Positions 1 through 7,570 of a stretch of 9,441 nt of DNA are shown here, in pieces. The stretch's first letter is position 1, and each line of letters opens with the position of its first letter. Source of the DNA: Parcubacteria group bacterium RIFCSPHIGHO2_01_FULL_47_10b. Its GTDB lineage: Bacteria > Patescibacteriota > Minisyncoccia > 2-01-FULL-47-10. A program made the position numbers and the translations under genes. The DNA lies in the NCBI GenBank assembly GCA_001824325.1, contig MHXC01000020.1:1-9441 (forward strand), read 5' to 3'. The notes under the pieces are model-generated. The model did no database searches, was not told the origin of the DNA, and saw only the letters and a program-made list of their open reading frames with translations.

Positions 1-868
<868 letters not shown>

Positions 869-875
869 TTAAGGA

Positions 876-1442
876 TTATGTTTGATTTGCTTGCTGTGTC
901 GGTTGCGAGGGCGCTGCCTGTGTGCCAACGCGAACCTTTGCGGGCCGTAATACCCGATCTTGAAATAGGTATCCCTTATGGACTACCTGTGTGACCGCGT
1001 GGCCAGCGCCATCGTGATCTAACGCTTCATGATAGAGCGGGTCAAACGGTTCGCCAACTGGGTTAATAATCCGAACGCCCCAACTTTCGACCAGCTGCAC
1101 CAGCTGCTTATGTATATGACCAATGCCGTGCAGCCACTGTTTGGCTTTTGAGTCAGTCGGATCGGCGGGACTGGTTGAATCGCCCGGACTATGCTTCATC
1201 GCAACATCGAAATTATCAAGTACCGGAATAAGTTCACTCACGATCGTCGCTTTCAGAAACTCCCGCGCTAACTGGCGATTCTTATCTTCCTCCTTGCGAT
1301 AATTTTCGAAATCTGCTTGGCACCGTTGCCAACCTTGTAAATATTCCTGTGCCTTTGACTCGAGCTGGTTTACCGAATCAGGAGTCTTGGGCGTTTCAGC
1401 ATGGCCTCGTTTTTTGTTTGTGTGTTGTTTTTTCGTTGTCAT
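876..1442 (-). CDS. grpE: Nucleotide exchange factor GrpE
   Basis: GrpE drives ADP release from DnaK in the cytoplasm. The 188-residue product is of normal family length. It has a charged, low-complexity N-terminus, then a long helical dimerisation region containing LQGWQRCQADFENYRKEE and LIPVLDNFDVAMKHS. The C-terminal beta domain carries the family signature: VGEPFDPLYHEALDHD followed by VVHKGYLFQDRVLRPAKVRVG. The tail is rich in Gln, Pro and Thr. The frame is open upstream to position 1544, but that stretch overlaps the 3' end of hrcA and is not GrpE-like. The start MTTKKQH at 1442 is therefore chosen, 13 nt after the hrcA stop. No Shine-Dalgarno is seen, which suggests translation coupled to hrcA. 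The gene lies between hrcA and dnaK in the classic heat-shock operon order. Confidence 0.96.
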   Translation of the reverse strand: MTTKKQHTNKKRGHAETPKTPDSVNQLESKAQEYLQGWQRCQADFENYRKEEDKNRQLAREFLKATIVSELIPVLDNFDVAMKHSPGDSTSPADPTDSKAKQWLHGIGHIHKQLVQLVESWGVRIINPVGEPFDPLYHEALDHDGAGHAVTQVVHKGYLFQDRVLRPAKVRVGTQAAPSQPTQQANQT

Positions 1443-1455
1443 AATGTGCGGATAT

Positions 1456-2127
1456 TTACATACATAAACAACGCAAAATGTCTGCGTTGCGTTCGTAGTC
1501 CATGCGTTTTGGTCCATGCATAAGTACAATATATTCTTTTCCACCGCGCATGAATTTACTTGCCATTATACTATATTCGTCTGTCGAAAGATACCGCGTT
1601 GTTTCGTCGCCAATCATAATGGCAACTTCGTTCCGTGGAACAACCTCTGATACGTCGCTCAGGTGCTGTTCGAGTGCGTCCCCTGCATGGAGAAATGCTA
1701 AAATGGCATCACGGGATGAGAATTCTGGTTCTTCGAGCACCCGCTCAAGGCCGCGACGAACGATGTGATTCCTCGTTGCCGCATATACAACGCTGCGAAC
1801 TTGTTCGGAGATATGTGATGCTAAATCGTCTGGAGAGCTCGTTCGAGTAAATGAAAACGATTCGTGTGATTCAATCTCGATCTGGTCTGTTGCGAGTGTT
1901 TGCGCGAAAAATTGGTATCCGCGGTCTGTGGGGATTCGTCCCGCCGACGTGTATGGGTGTGATAAAAAGCCCTCGTCTTCAAGCTCCGCAAGTTCATTGC
2001 GAATAGTGGCAGGTGAAATATCCCAGTCATAGGTACGGTGCAAATGCGCCGAACCGATTGGCATGGCGCTATTGATGTATTCATGGATTGCTGCCCGCAA
2101 TATGAGTTGTGCGCGATCAGTAAGCAT
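1456..2127 (-). CDS. hrcA: Heat-inducible transcription repressor HrcA, short form
   Basis: HrcA is the repressor that binds CIRCE operators and controls heat-shock operons, usually with GroEL as folding partner (family knowledge). The N-terminal winged helix is clear in residues 1-70: LTDRAQLILRAAIHEYI, then SPATIRNELAELEDEGFL, then SAGRIPTDRGYQFF. The C-terminal end also fits the family, with IGDET, then a GGKEYIVLMHGPKRMDY segment matching the usual HrcA GPxRMxY motif. The protein has only 223 residues against about 340 in typical HrcA. The deficit falls after residue 78, where the first half of the GAF-like domain is missing, while the later helical part is kept. The start at 2127 begins with the family's usual MLT-R sequence. 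A perfect CIRCE element lies 20 nt upstream, so autoregulation is expected. There is no convincing ribosome binding site, and the mRNA may be leaderless. Confidence 0.93.
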   Translation of the reverse strand: MLTDRAQLILRAAIHEYINSAMPIGSAHLHRTYDWDISPATIRNELAELEDEGFLSHPYTSAGRIPTDRGYQFFAQTLATDQIEIESHESFSFTRTSSPDDLASHISEQVRSVVYAATRNHIVRRGLERVLEEPEFSSRDAILAFLHAGDALEQHLSDVSEVVPRNEVAIMIGDETTRYLSTDEYSIMASKFMRGGKEYIVLMHGPKRMDYERNADILRCLCM

Positions 2128-2135
2128 ATAACCCT

Positions 2136-2163
2136 ATTATACGATAGTTAGCACTCGAGTCAA
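2136..2163 (-). promoter_or_regulatory. hrcA-grpE-dnaK promoter (leaderless geometry)
   Basis: On the minus strand, a -35 TTGACT (2158-2163), a 16-nt spacer and a perfect -10 TATAAT (2136-2141) form a near-consensus vegetative promoter. Only 8 nt separate the -10 from the hrcA ATG. With the usual start about 7 nt after the -10, transcription would begin at or 1-2 nt before the A of the start codon, giving a leaderless or nearly leaderless mRNA. The -35 sits in the CIRCE spacer, so repression by occlusion is built in. The start site itself is inferred. Confidence 0.85.
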
Positions 2164-2174
2164 GAGAGTGCTAA
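2148..2174. promoter_or_regulatory. CIRCE operator (HrcA binding site)
   Basis: A perfect inverted repeat, TTAGCACTC-N9-GAGTGCTAA, exactly matches the known CIRCE consensus. It lies immediately upstream of hrcA on the minus strand and overlaps the hrcA promoter: the -35 hexamer is within the 9-nt spacer. HrcA bound here would block RNA polymerase directly. The plus-strand corA promoter begins 65 bp away, so it is probably not controlled by this site. Confidence 0.98.
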
Positions 2175-2238
2175 TTTGTCCACGCGTTGTCCACTCTGTT
2201 ATATACGCCTATTTGGAAATGGCGGCGCTTATAGTAAT

Positions 2239-2267
2239 TTGTCGGTTCATGGTCTACACGGTATAAT
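2239..2267 (+). promoter_or_regulatory. Promoter of corA and probably the cysS-dnaB-recR block
   Basis: A -35 TTGTCG (2239-2244, 4 of 6 consensus bases), a 17-nt spacer and a perfect -10 TATAAT (2262-2267) lie upstream of the corA ATG at 2294. The predicted start near 2274 leaves a leader of about 20 nt without a clear Shine-Dalgarno. I see no other obvious plus-strand promoter before cysS, so this may serve the whole plus-strand block. Confidence 0.7.
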
Positions 2268-2293
2268 GGTGTCACGAGCAATAACATAATCCT

Positions 2294-3187
2294 ATGTATA
2301 CATTCAAAGGCAAGCAAGTGAGCTGGGTAGATATCGAAGCGCCATCGCGTGATGATCTAGCATATTTGAAGCGCACACATCATCTAAATCCCATGCTCTT
2401 ATCGAGCCTGGGCACTCCGACGACGAGACCGCATGTTGAGGAATTTGATGGCGTGATTTACGTGGTGATACACGTGCCGTTGTACAACGCAGATAAATAT
2501 ATGGTTGAGCCGGTCGAACTGGATTTTGTATTGATCAAGGATACATTGCTAACCATTCATTACAAGCCGATACAGCCAATCGAAGAATTGAAGCGACAAC
2601 TTGAGGCTGCGCCGAAAGAGCATGGGTACATGTTTGAAAAAAACGTTGTTTTCGCAGCGTCAAACCTTTTCGACGAAATTTTTGAGTTTTTTTTGCGGGA
2701 ACTTGACCATATTCAGCGCGAGCTGAACGACATCCAGGAGCATATTTTTGCGGGGAATGAGCGTAAGATGGTAAAGCGGATTTCTCTCACCACGGCGAAT
2801 ATTATTAATTTTCGACGAGCCGTGTTGCCGCAGCGTGCTTTTTTGAAACATCTGGCTGACCTAGGCGTCGACATATTCGGGCCGAAATCCCGAACGCATT
2901 TTCATGATATACAAAACAACTTTGCGCGTGTCGAAGAGCAGCTCGAAAATCATTTCGACACGATTCAATCATTGAGTAATACGAACGAATCGCTATTATC
3001 AAGCAAGATTAATCAAGTTGTTTCGACGTTGACGGTGATTACCGGATTGATTCTCCCGTTCCAGTTTATACTTGAGCTAAATGATAAAGGGCGAGACCGA
3101 GAGGGCTTTTTTTGGATAATTATGGTTTTGTTTTTGGCAGTCGAAATCCTCGTACTGTGGCGCTTGCATCGTAAAAAAATGTTATAA
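2294..3187 (+). CDS. CorA-family divalent cation transporter lacking the GMN motif
   Basis: Inner-membrane protein of the CorA Mg2+/Co2+ transporter superfamily, 297 residues. The N-terminal cytoplasmic domain (residues 1-120) is alpha/beta and includes HVEEFDGVIYVVIHVPLY and LDFVLIKDTLLTIHY. A long helical region follows (about 120-245), ending with the family-like stretch NTNESLLSSKINQVVSTLTV. Two hydrophobic segments close the protein: TVITGLILPFQFILEL (about 246-262) and FFWIIMVLFLAVEILVLW (about 273-290), with a basic RLHRKKML tail. The loop between them should carry the YGMN signature that forms the pore selectivity filter. Here it reads ELNDKGRDREG, with at most the Asn kept and about three residues missing. 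No nearby frame restores GMN, so this is not a simple frameshift. It may be a transporter with altered selectivity or a non-transporting paralogue. The ion is not predictable, so no gene symbol is given. Confidence 0.88.
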   Translation: MYTFKGKQVSWVDIEAPSRDDLAYLKRTHHLNPMLLSSLGTPTTRPHVEEFDGVIYVVIHVPLYNADKYMVEPVELDFVLIKDTLLTIHYKPIQPIEELKRQLEAAPKEHGYMFEKNVVFAASNLFDEIFEFFLRELDHIQRELNDIQEHIFAGNERKMVKRISLTTANIINFRRAVLPQRAFLKHLADLGVDIFGPKSRTHFHDIQNNFARVEEQLENHFDTIQSLSNTNESLLSSKINQVVSTLTVITGLILPFQFILELNDKGRDREGFFWIIMVLFLAVEILVLWRLHRKKML

Positions 3188-3220
3188 CCAGAGATTTCAT
3201 TCAGGGTTTAATCGCGGACG

Positions 3221-3229
3221 AAGGAGGGG
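3221..3229 (+). promoter_or_regulatory. Shine-Dalgarno sequence of cysS
   Basis: AAGGAGGGG lies 11 nt before the cysS ATG at 3241. It is one of the few strong ribosome binding sites in the window and supports this start. The spacing is a little long. Confidence 0.75.
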
Positions 3230-3240
3230 CGTCGTCAAAC

Positions 3241-4728
3241 ATGCTCACGCTATATAACACGCTTACAAGGACCAATGAGGCATTCAAGCCGATTCGAAAG
3301 AAGACGGTGCATATGTATAATTGCGGCCCTACGGTTTACGACTATGCACATGTGGGCAATTTCCGGACGTTTATTGTGGCAGATATACTGCGGCGGGCGC
3401 TCGAGCTGAATGGATATCGGGTCAAGCAAGTGATGAATATCACTGACGTAGGGCATTTGGTTTCCGATGCCGATACCGGGGACGACAAAATGGAGCGATC
3501 GGCTTCTCGCGAGCAGGTCTCGATTTGGGATATCGCAAAAAAGTATACGGATAACTTTATTCGGAACAGTAAGGCACTTGGCTTAAAAGAGCCATCTATG
3601 CGGCCCCGCGCCACTGATCATATTCAAGAGCAGATTGATCTGGTACGCGAGCTCGAGCGCAAAGGGTTTACCTATGCTACTGCTGACGGTATTTATTTTG
3701 ACACCTTAAAAGATCCCAATTATGGTCGGCTCGCTGGCCAGGCGTTGCAAGAAAAACTGGCAGGCGCGCGCGTAGCGGTTATTGAAGGCAAGCGCAACCC
3801 AAGCGACTTTGCGCTATGGAAATTCTCACCAAGCGGGAGCAAGCGGCAAATGGAATGGGATAGTCCTTGGAAAAGTACGCGGAAAAGCACGAGTGGTGAC
3901 GCCGGCAAAGGCTTCCCCGGCTGGCACATTGAATGCTCTGCGATGAGCGAAAAATACCTCGGTGTCCCATTTGATATTCATACTGGCGGCATTGATCACA
4001 TCCCCGTTCATCATACGAATGAGATTGCGCAGACCGAGAATGCGCGAGGCGTCTCTATGGCGCACTATTGGCTGCATAGCGAATTTTTGACAATGGATGG
4101 GGATAAAATGGCGAAGTCGCAGGGCAATTTTGTGCGTATCGAGGATGTCGAGGCCAAGGGGTATTCGCCGTTAGCGTATCGTCTCCTCGTGCTCCAGAGC
4201 CATTATCGATCGCAGATGCATTTTTCATGGGATGCGATCAAGAAAGCACAAGATACGCTCGATGGAATGCACGAGTTTTTGTTTCGATTGCGCGCAATGT
4301 GCGTTAAGGGAGGAGCGCTGTCGGGCACGCTGGTTGCGGAGACCGAGGCGGCGAAGCGGTCGTTCATGCAGCAGGTCAATGATGACTTGAATACACCTGA
4401 AGGAGTTGCCGTAGTGTTTGGGTATATTCGACTGATCAACGGCTACATCGATCGTGGGTCCTTGGCTTGCGATGATGCGAGCATGGTGCGCGAGGCGATG
4501 GAATGGTTTAATAGGGTTCTCGGTTTATTCCCTAAGCGTGGTGGCGCTGGAGCGGCACGCGCCCCACACGGTGCCATTCCAAAGCGAATTCGAGAGGCAG
4601 CTCATAAGCGCGAACAACTACGTTATAACAAACAATTTGACGCAGCAGACGCAATTCGCCGCGAGGTACTTGCAGAAGGTTTCGAGATCCGAGATACCCA
4701 GTTTGGCTCGGTTATCAAAAAAATCTAA
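3241..4728 (+). CDS. cysS: Cysteinyl-tRNA synthetase
   Basis: Class I aminoacyl-tRNA synthetase that charges tRNA-Cys with cysteine using ATP. The product has 495 residues, normal for the family. The start is MLTLYNTLTRTNEAF, a typical CysRS opening, with a Shine-Dalgarno upstream. The motif CGPTVYDYAHVGNFRTF contains the HIGH-type signature as HVGN at residues 37-40. The KMSKS loop reads KMAKS at 289-293. The four zinc ligands of the family are present: Cys28, Cys232 in HIECS, and His257 and Glu261 in HHTNE. The more usual form of that last motif is HHENE, so one non-ligand position differs. The C-terminal DALR-type helical domain and a final KIREAAHKREQLRYNKQFDAAD-like segment are complete. 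The stop codon overlaps the dnaB start by one base (TAATG), which implies translational coupling. Identification is very secure. Confidence 0.98.
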   Translation: MLTLYNTLTRTNEAFKPIRKKTVHMYNCGPTVYDYAHVGNFRTFIVADILRRALELNGYRVKQVMNITDVGHLVSDADTGDDKMERSASREQVSIWDIAKKYTDNFIRNSKALGLKEPSMRPRATDHIQEQIDLVRELERKGFTYATADGIYFDTLKDPNYGRLAGQALQEKLAGARVAVIEGKRNPSDFALWKFSPSGSKRQMEWDSPWKSTRKSTSGDAGKGFPGWHIECSAMSEKYLGVPFDIHTGGIDHIPVHHTNEIAQTENARGVSMAHYWLHSEFLTMDGDKMAKSQGNFVRIEDVEAKGYSPLAYRLLVLQSHYRSQMHFSWDAIKKAQDTLDGMHEFLFRLRAMCVKGGALSGTLVAETEAAKRSFMQQVNDDLNTPEGVAVVFGYIRLINGYIDRGSLACDDASMVREAMEWFNRVLGLFPKRGGAGAARAPHGAIPKRIREAAHKREQLRYNKQFDAADAIRREVLAEGFEIRDTQFGSVIKKI

Positions 4729-6239
4729 TGGCAACGCAATCGCCCAACATCAAATATCGGACTCCCCCACAGGACCTCGAGGCAGAGGCCTCTGTTTTGG
4801 GTTCGTTGATGATGGACAAGAATGCCATTATTAAAGTCGCCGATTGGCTTGAGTCCGCTGATTTTTATCGAGACATTCATCGGATTATTTACGAGGCAAT
4901 TGTGTCGTTGTATTCGAAAAATGAGCCCATAGACATTTTGAATGTTTCGAGCTTGTTGAAATCGCGAAAGCAACTGGAAGGGGTCGGCGGCTCGTCATTT
5001 TTAGCAGGACTACTGAATACGGTAGCCACACCGGTACATATCGAGGCCTACGCCAAATTAGTGAAAAACAAGCGTATTTTACGTGATTTGATTAGCGCTG
5101 CGGGCAATATCATGGAGTTGGGATATCGCGAAGATCGGAAGCTCGAAGAATTGGTGGACGAAGCCGAGGGCCACATTTACGCAGTAGCGAAGCGTTCCAT
5201 GCGCGAGGACTTTGTCCACTTAAAAGAAACGCTGGGCGACGCGTTTGGGCGTATTGACCGGCTCACCAACCAGGAGGGAGGCGTATACCGCGGTGTGCCA
5301 ACCGGGTTTACGCAACTCGACAATCTGTTGTCCGGCTTGCAGCAGTCCGACTTGGTAATTCTTGCGGCGCGACCCAGTTTCGGTAAAACTACATTGGCAT
5401 TGGATATGGCGCGTTATGCAGCGTTGCACGAAAAAATTCCCGTTGCGTTGTTTTCACTTGAAATGAGCAAGGAGCAATTGGTAGATCGTTTATTATCCTC
5501 GGTGTCTGGAGTGAGTTTGTGGAAATTACGCACGGGTCGTTTGTCTGATCGCGGGGCAAACAACGATTTCACCAAGCTGCAGCAAGCATTTGCTATTTTA
5601 CAAGACGCGCCGATTTATATCGACGATGCGATTTCGTCGACCGTGTTTCAGATGAAGACACTTGCGCGCCGCTTGCAGTCGCGGCATGGATTGGGCCTGG
5701 TAGTCGTTGATTATTTACAACTGATGCAGGCGCACACACGAAGTGATTCCCGCGCACAGGAAGTGAGCGAGATTTCGCGTGGACTCAAAGGATTGGCGCG
5801 CGAGTTAAATGTTCCGGTGTTGGCGTTGAGTCAGCTGTCCCGCGCGGTGGAGCATCGTCCGACGCAAGTGCCGCGCTTGGCGGATTTACGCGAGAGTGGT
5901 TCGATCGAGCAGGACGCGGACGTTGTCATGTTTATTTACCGCGAAGACAAAGTAAAAGAGCATTCTGATCGGCCGAATATTGCTGATATAATTGTTGCGA
6001 AACATCGCAACGGACCCACGGGCAAAATCGAGCTCTATTTCGATGCTGAAAATGTGCGATATACGAGTCTAGATACGGCGCATGGCGAACAGCAGATCCC
6101 GGCTGGTCAAGGGGGCGGAGCTCACATAGGCGTGCCGCACCTATCGGGAACGTCGCATAAAATAATATCAAAACCAAAATCAGCAGGCAAAAAGGACGAA
6201 AGCGATGACTTCGCCAATATTATCGCTGATTTGCAATAA
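4728..6239 (+). CDS. dnaB: Replicative DNA helicase DnaB
   Basis: Hexameric 5'-3' helicase that unwinds DNA at the replication fork; 503 residues, a little longer than E. coli DnaB. The N-terminal DnaB-N domain (about 10-110) begins PPQDLEAEASVLGSLMMD. A linker helix follows, then the RecA-like C-terminal domain. That domain has Walker A ARPSFGKTT near residues 214-222, LFSLEMSKEQL (motif H1a), Walker B LVVVDYLQLM near 324-333, ALSQLSRAVEHR, LADLRESGSIEQDADVVMFIYR, and KHRNGPTG near the end, which belongs to the arginine-finger and DNA-loop region. No intein is present. The last 60 residues form a low-complexity, Gly/Lys-rich tail. The ATG at 4728 overlaps the cysS stop by one base, and no independent Shine-Dalgarno is apparent. 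recR follows after 23 nt. Confidence 0.98.
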   Translation: MATQSPNIKYRTPPQDLEAEASVLGSLMMDKNAIIKVADWLESADFYRDIHRIIYEAIVSLYSKNEPIDILNVSSLLKSRKQLEGVGGSSFLAGLLNTVATPVHIEAYAKLVKNKRILRDLISAAGNIMELGYREDRKLEELVDEAEGHIYAVAKRSMREDFVHLKETLGDAFGRIDRLTNQEGGVYRGVPTGFTQLDNLLSGLQQSDLVILAARPSFGKTTLALDMARYAALHEKIPVALFSLEMSKEQLVDRLLSSVSGVSLWKLRTGRLSDRGANNDFTKLQQAFAILQDAPIYIDDAISSTVFQMKTLARRLQSRHGLGLVVVDYLQLMQAHTRSDSRAQEVSEISRGLKGLARELNVPVLALSQLSRAVEHRPTQVPRLADLRESGSIEQDADVVMFIYREDKVKEHSDRPNIADIIVAKHRNGPTGKIELYFDAENVRYTSLDTAHGEQQIPAGQGGGAHIGVPHLSGTSHKIISKPKSAGKKDESDDFANIIADLQ

Positions 6240-6262
6240 TATCTATCTGTTGCTGACCATCC

Positions 6263-6904
6263 ATGTCCACCTGGTTTCCCCACGCAATAAAAGATTTAGT
6301 TGAGGCGCTTACCGCATTTCCCGACGTAGGTCCTAAAACCGCGGCGAAATATGTGTTTTTTCTGAAGCACCGCCCACAAGCAGAGCTTGATTCGCTTGCC
6401 AATCTTATTAAAACATTGCGTGATAGCACATCAATGTGCCCGCGGTGTTTTCGCACTGTAGATAAGTTGAAACACGGCGAAATGTGCAACATCTGTGCTG
6501 ATCCAAAACGCGACCAACAAACAATAGTGCTTGTCGAACGGGAGCTCGATGCCGAGCCGCTTGACCGCGCTGGGTATACAGGGGTATATTTCATCACCGG
6601 ATCGTTGTTATACGCCCAAAAAGGCCTTCAGAAGGCCTCTATCGCCAGCAGCAAGCACTCCATACCATTCCAAAGACTTACAGCGCTAGGCAAGCGTTTA
6701 CGCACCGAACCCGTTAGGGAGCTCATTATTGCATTCAATCCAACGCCGCAAGGCGACGCATCCGCAGCTTATTTGGCAGCGGCGCTCGCGCGCACAGGGA
6801 TCAAAATTACCCGCTTGGGGCGGGGTTTACCGACTGGTGCTGATTTGCGCTATGCAGATACAGAAACGCTGCAGGGAGCATTTCGGGGGCGGACGAAACT
6901 ATAA
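6263..6904 (+). CDS. recR: Recombination mediator protein RecR
   Basis: RecR works with RecO/RecF in loading RecA at single-strand gaps. The product has 213 residues against about 200 in the family. In order it shows: a helix-hairpin-helix motif, FPDVGPKTAAKYVFFL (19-34); a four-cysteine zinc finger with Cys59, Cys62, Cys75 and Cys78; and a Toprim domain beginning IVLVERELDAEPL (88-100), with Glu92 and Asp96 in the expected positions. The C-terminal part is the most conserved, with FNPTPQGDASAAYLA, ITRLGRGLPTGADLRYAD and AFRGR. The middle of the Toprim domain (GSLLYAQKGLQKASIASS) is divergent from the usual GG-LSP-GI-P pattern. The start at 6263 is 23 nt after the dnaB stop, without a Shine-Dalgarno. 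It probably belongs to the same transcription unit. rplU converges on it 42 nt downstream. Confidence 0.95.
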   Translation: MSTWFPHAIKDLVEALTAFPDVGPKTAAKYVFFLKHRPQAELDSLANLIKTLRDSTSMCPRCFRTVDKLKHGEMCNICADPKRDQQTIVLVERELDAEPLDRAGYTGVYFITGSLLYAQKGLQKASIASSKHSIPFQRLTALGKRLRTEPVRELIIAFNPTPQGDASAAYLAAALARTGIKITRLGRGLPTGADLRYADTETLQGAFRGRTKL

Positions 6905-6946
6905 TGACAAGGAGGATCCAGCGTGCGGAATGTTCTCGCGCGAGGC

Positions 6947-7261
6947 TTACGCCGTAATCTTTCCGATCTTAACTCGAGCAAAGTCCTGGCGGTGTCCTCT
7001 GGTGACGCGATAGCGCTTTTTTGGCTTGTATTTGAAAATGATGATTTTTCGATCTCTACCTTGATCTACGACCTCTCCGGCAACTGAAGCATTAGAAATG
7101 AACGGCTTCCCCACGACTGTTTTGCCGTCTTTGTGAACCAGTAATACCTCGTCAAAGTTCATTGTCTTACTATTCTCTTCCATTCGTACCGACAGCTTAA
7201 TAACATCGCCCTCGGCGACTGTATATTGCTTACCGTATGTTTGTATAATTGCGAAGTCCAT
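6947..7261 (-). CDS. rplU: Large ribosomal subunit protein bL21
   Basis: Ribosomal protein L21 of the 50S subunit, which binds 23S rRNA. The 104 residues match the usual family length. The N-terminal pattern FAIIQTYGKQYTVAEGD, the central FDEVLLVHKDGKTVVGKPF and the C-terminal signature KPKKRYRVTRGHRQDF are characteristic and full-length. The ATG at 7261 is the only suitable start. It is preceded at only 6 nt by a -10 hexamer, so there is no room for a Shine-Dalgarno and the mRNA is probably leaderless. The usual partner rpmA (L27) is not next to it: the gene ends facing recR. No obvious terminator lies in the 42-nt convergent gap, although CTCGCGCGAG at 6935-6944 is a short palindrome. Confidence 0.97.
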   Translation of the reverse strand: MDFAIIQTYGKQYTVAEGDVIKLSVRMEENSKTMNFDEVLLVHKDGKTVVGKPFISNASVAGEVVDQGRDRKIIIFKYKPKKRYRVTRGHRQDFARVKIGKITA

Positions 7262-7267
7262 GTGGAT

Positions 7268-7295
7268 ATTGTAGCGGATTTTTATCAGGAGTCAA
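7268..7295 (-). promoter_or_regulatory. rplU promoter (leaderless geometry)
   Basis: On the minus strand, a -35 TTGACT (7290-7295), a 16-nt spacer and a -10 TACAAT (7268-7273) precede rplU. The ATG begins 6 nt after the -10, so transcription should start at or beside the start codon. The same -35, the same spacer length and nearly the same -10-to-ATG distance occur at hrcA. The -35 begins 5 nt past the stop codon of the nucleotidyltransferase remnant upstream. Confidence 0.8.
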
Positions 7296-7299
7296 TGTT

Positions 7300-7560
7300 T
7301 TAACGTTCAAATCGAATTTTACCGCTATTTTCAATTTTTTTTACAAAAAAATCATCAATTTGCAGACGATGTTTCAATTCTTCGGGCGTATATACCAAAA
7401 GATCGATGGGTGGGAAGTTATTTCCGAATAACTCGTGACGAATAGCGCTCTCTCTATCGAATTTATTGAGCTTGGTCTGTTGAACAATACATAAGTCAAC
7501 ATCGCTGTCTTCTGTCGGCGTGCCCCACGCGTATGAACCAAAAAGGATAATATTATCTAT
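7300..7560 (-). pseudogene. Minimal nucleotidyltransferase (MNT) domain remnant without a start codon
   Basis: An open minus-strand frame of about 86 codons, from an in-frame TAG at 7561-7563 to a TAA at 7300-7302. It reads IILFGSYAWGTPTEDSDVDL near its beginning, the hallmark GSxxxG...SDxDL of DNA polymerase beta-type minimal nucleotidyltransferases. PPIDLLVYTPEELKHRL follows and supplies a third acidic residue. It ends FFVKKIENSGKIRFER. All three expected catalytic aspartates are present. The N-terminal helix that normally precedes IILFGSYA is missing, and no ATG, GTG or TTG lies in frame ahead of the motif. A four-copy ATCT repeat occupies exactly that place. It may be a truncated gene, a gene starting at a rare codon such as ATT (7549-7551), or one disrupted by repeat change. 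No HEPN partner gene is seen beside it. The domain call is firm; the pseudogene status is less so. Confidence 0.75.
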
Positions 7561-7570
7561 CTATCTATCT
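7555..7570. repeat. Tetranucleotide repeat (ATCT)x4
   Basis: Four perfect copies of ATCT on the plus strand (AGAT/GATA on the minus strand). They lie directly between a TATAAT sequence (minus strand, 7571-7576) and the open frame of the MNT remnant. Three or more copies put a TAG in every reading frame on the minus strand, so the repeat cannot be translated through. It must be untranslated leader or a disruption. Whether copy number varies is unknown. Confidence 0.9.

Noticed and set aside
1443..1544. N-terminal extension of the grpE frame
   Set aside because: It is not GrpE-like, is Cys-rich, and overlaps the conserved 3' end of hrcA; the start at 1442 gives a normal GrpE.
4454..4834. Plus-strand open frame of 126 codons
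   Set aside because: It overlaps the clear coding of cysS and dnaB in another frame and has no family motif.
6220..6597. Minus-strand open frame of 125 codons
   Set aside because: It lies antisense to the recR zinc-finger region, is Ser-rich, and has no ribosome binding site or recognisable domain.
7555..7570. CRISPR or larger tandem array
   Set aside because: Only a 4-nt unit repeated four times; there are no repeat-spacer units anywhere in the window.
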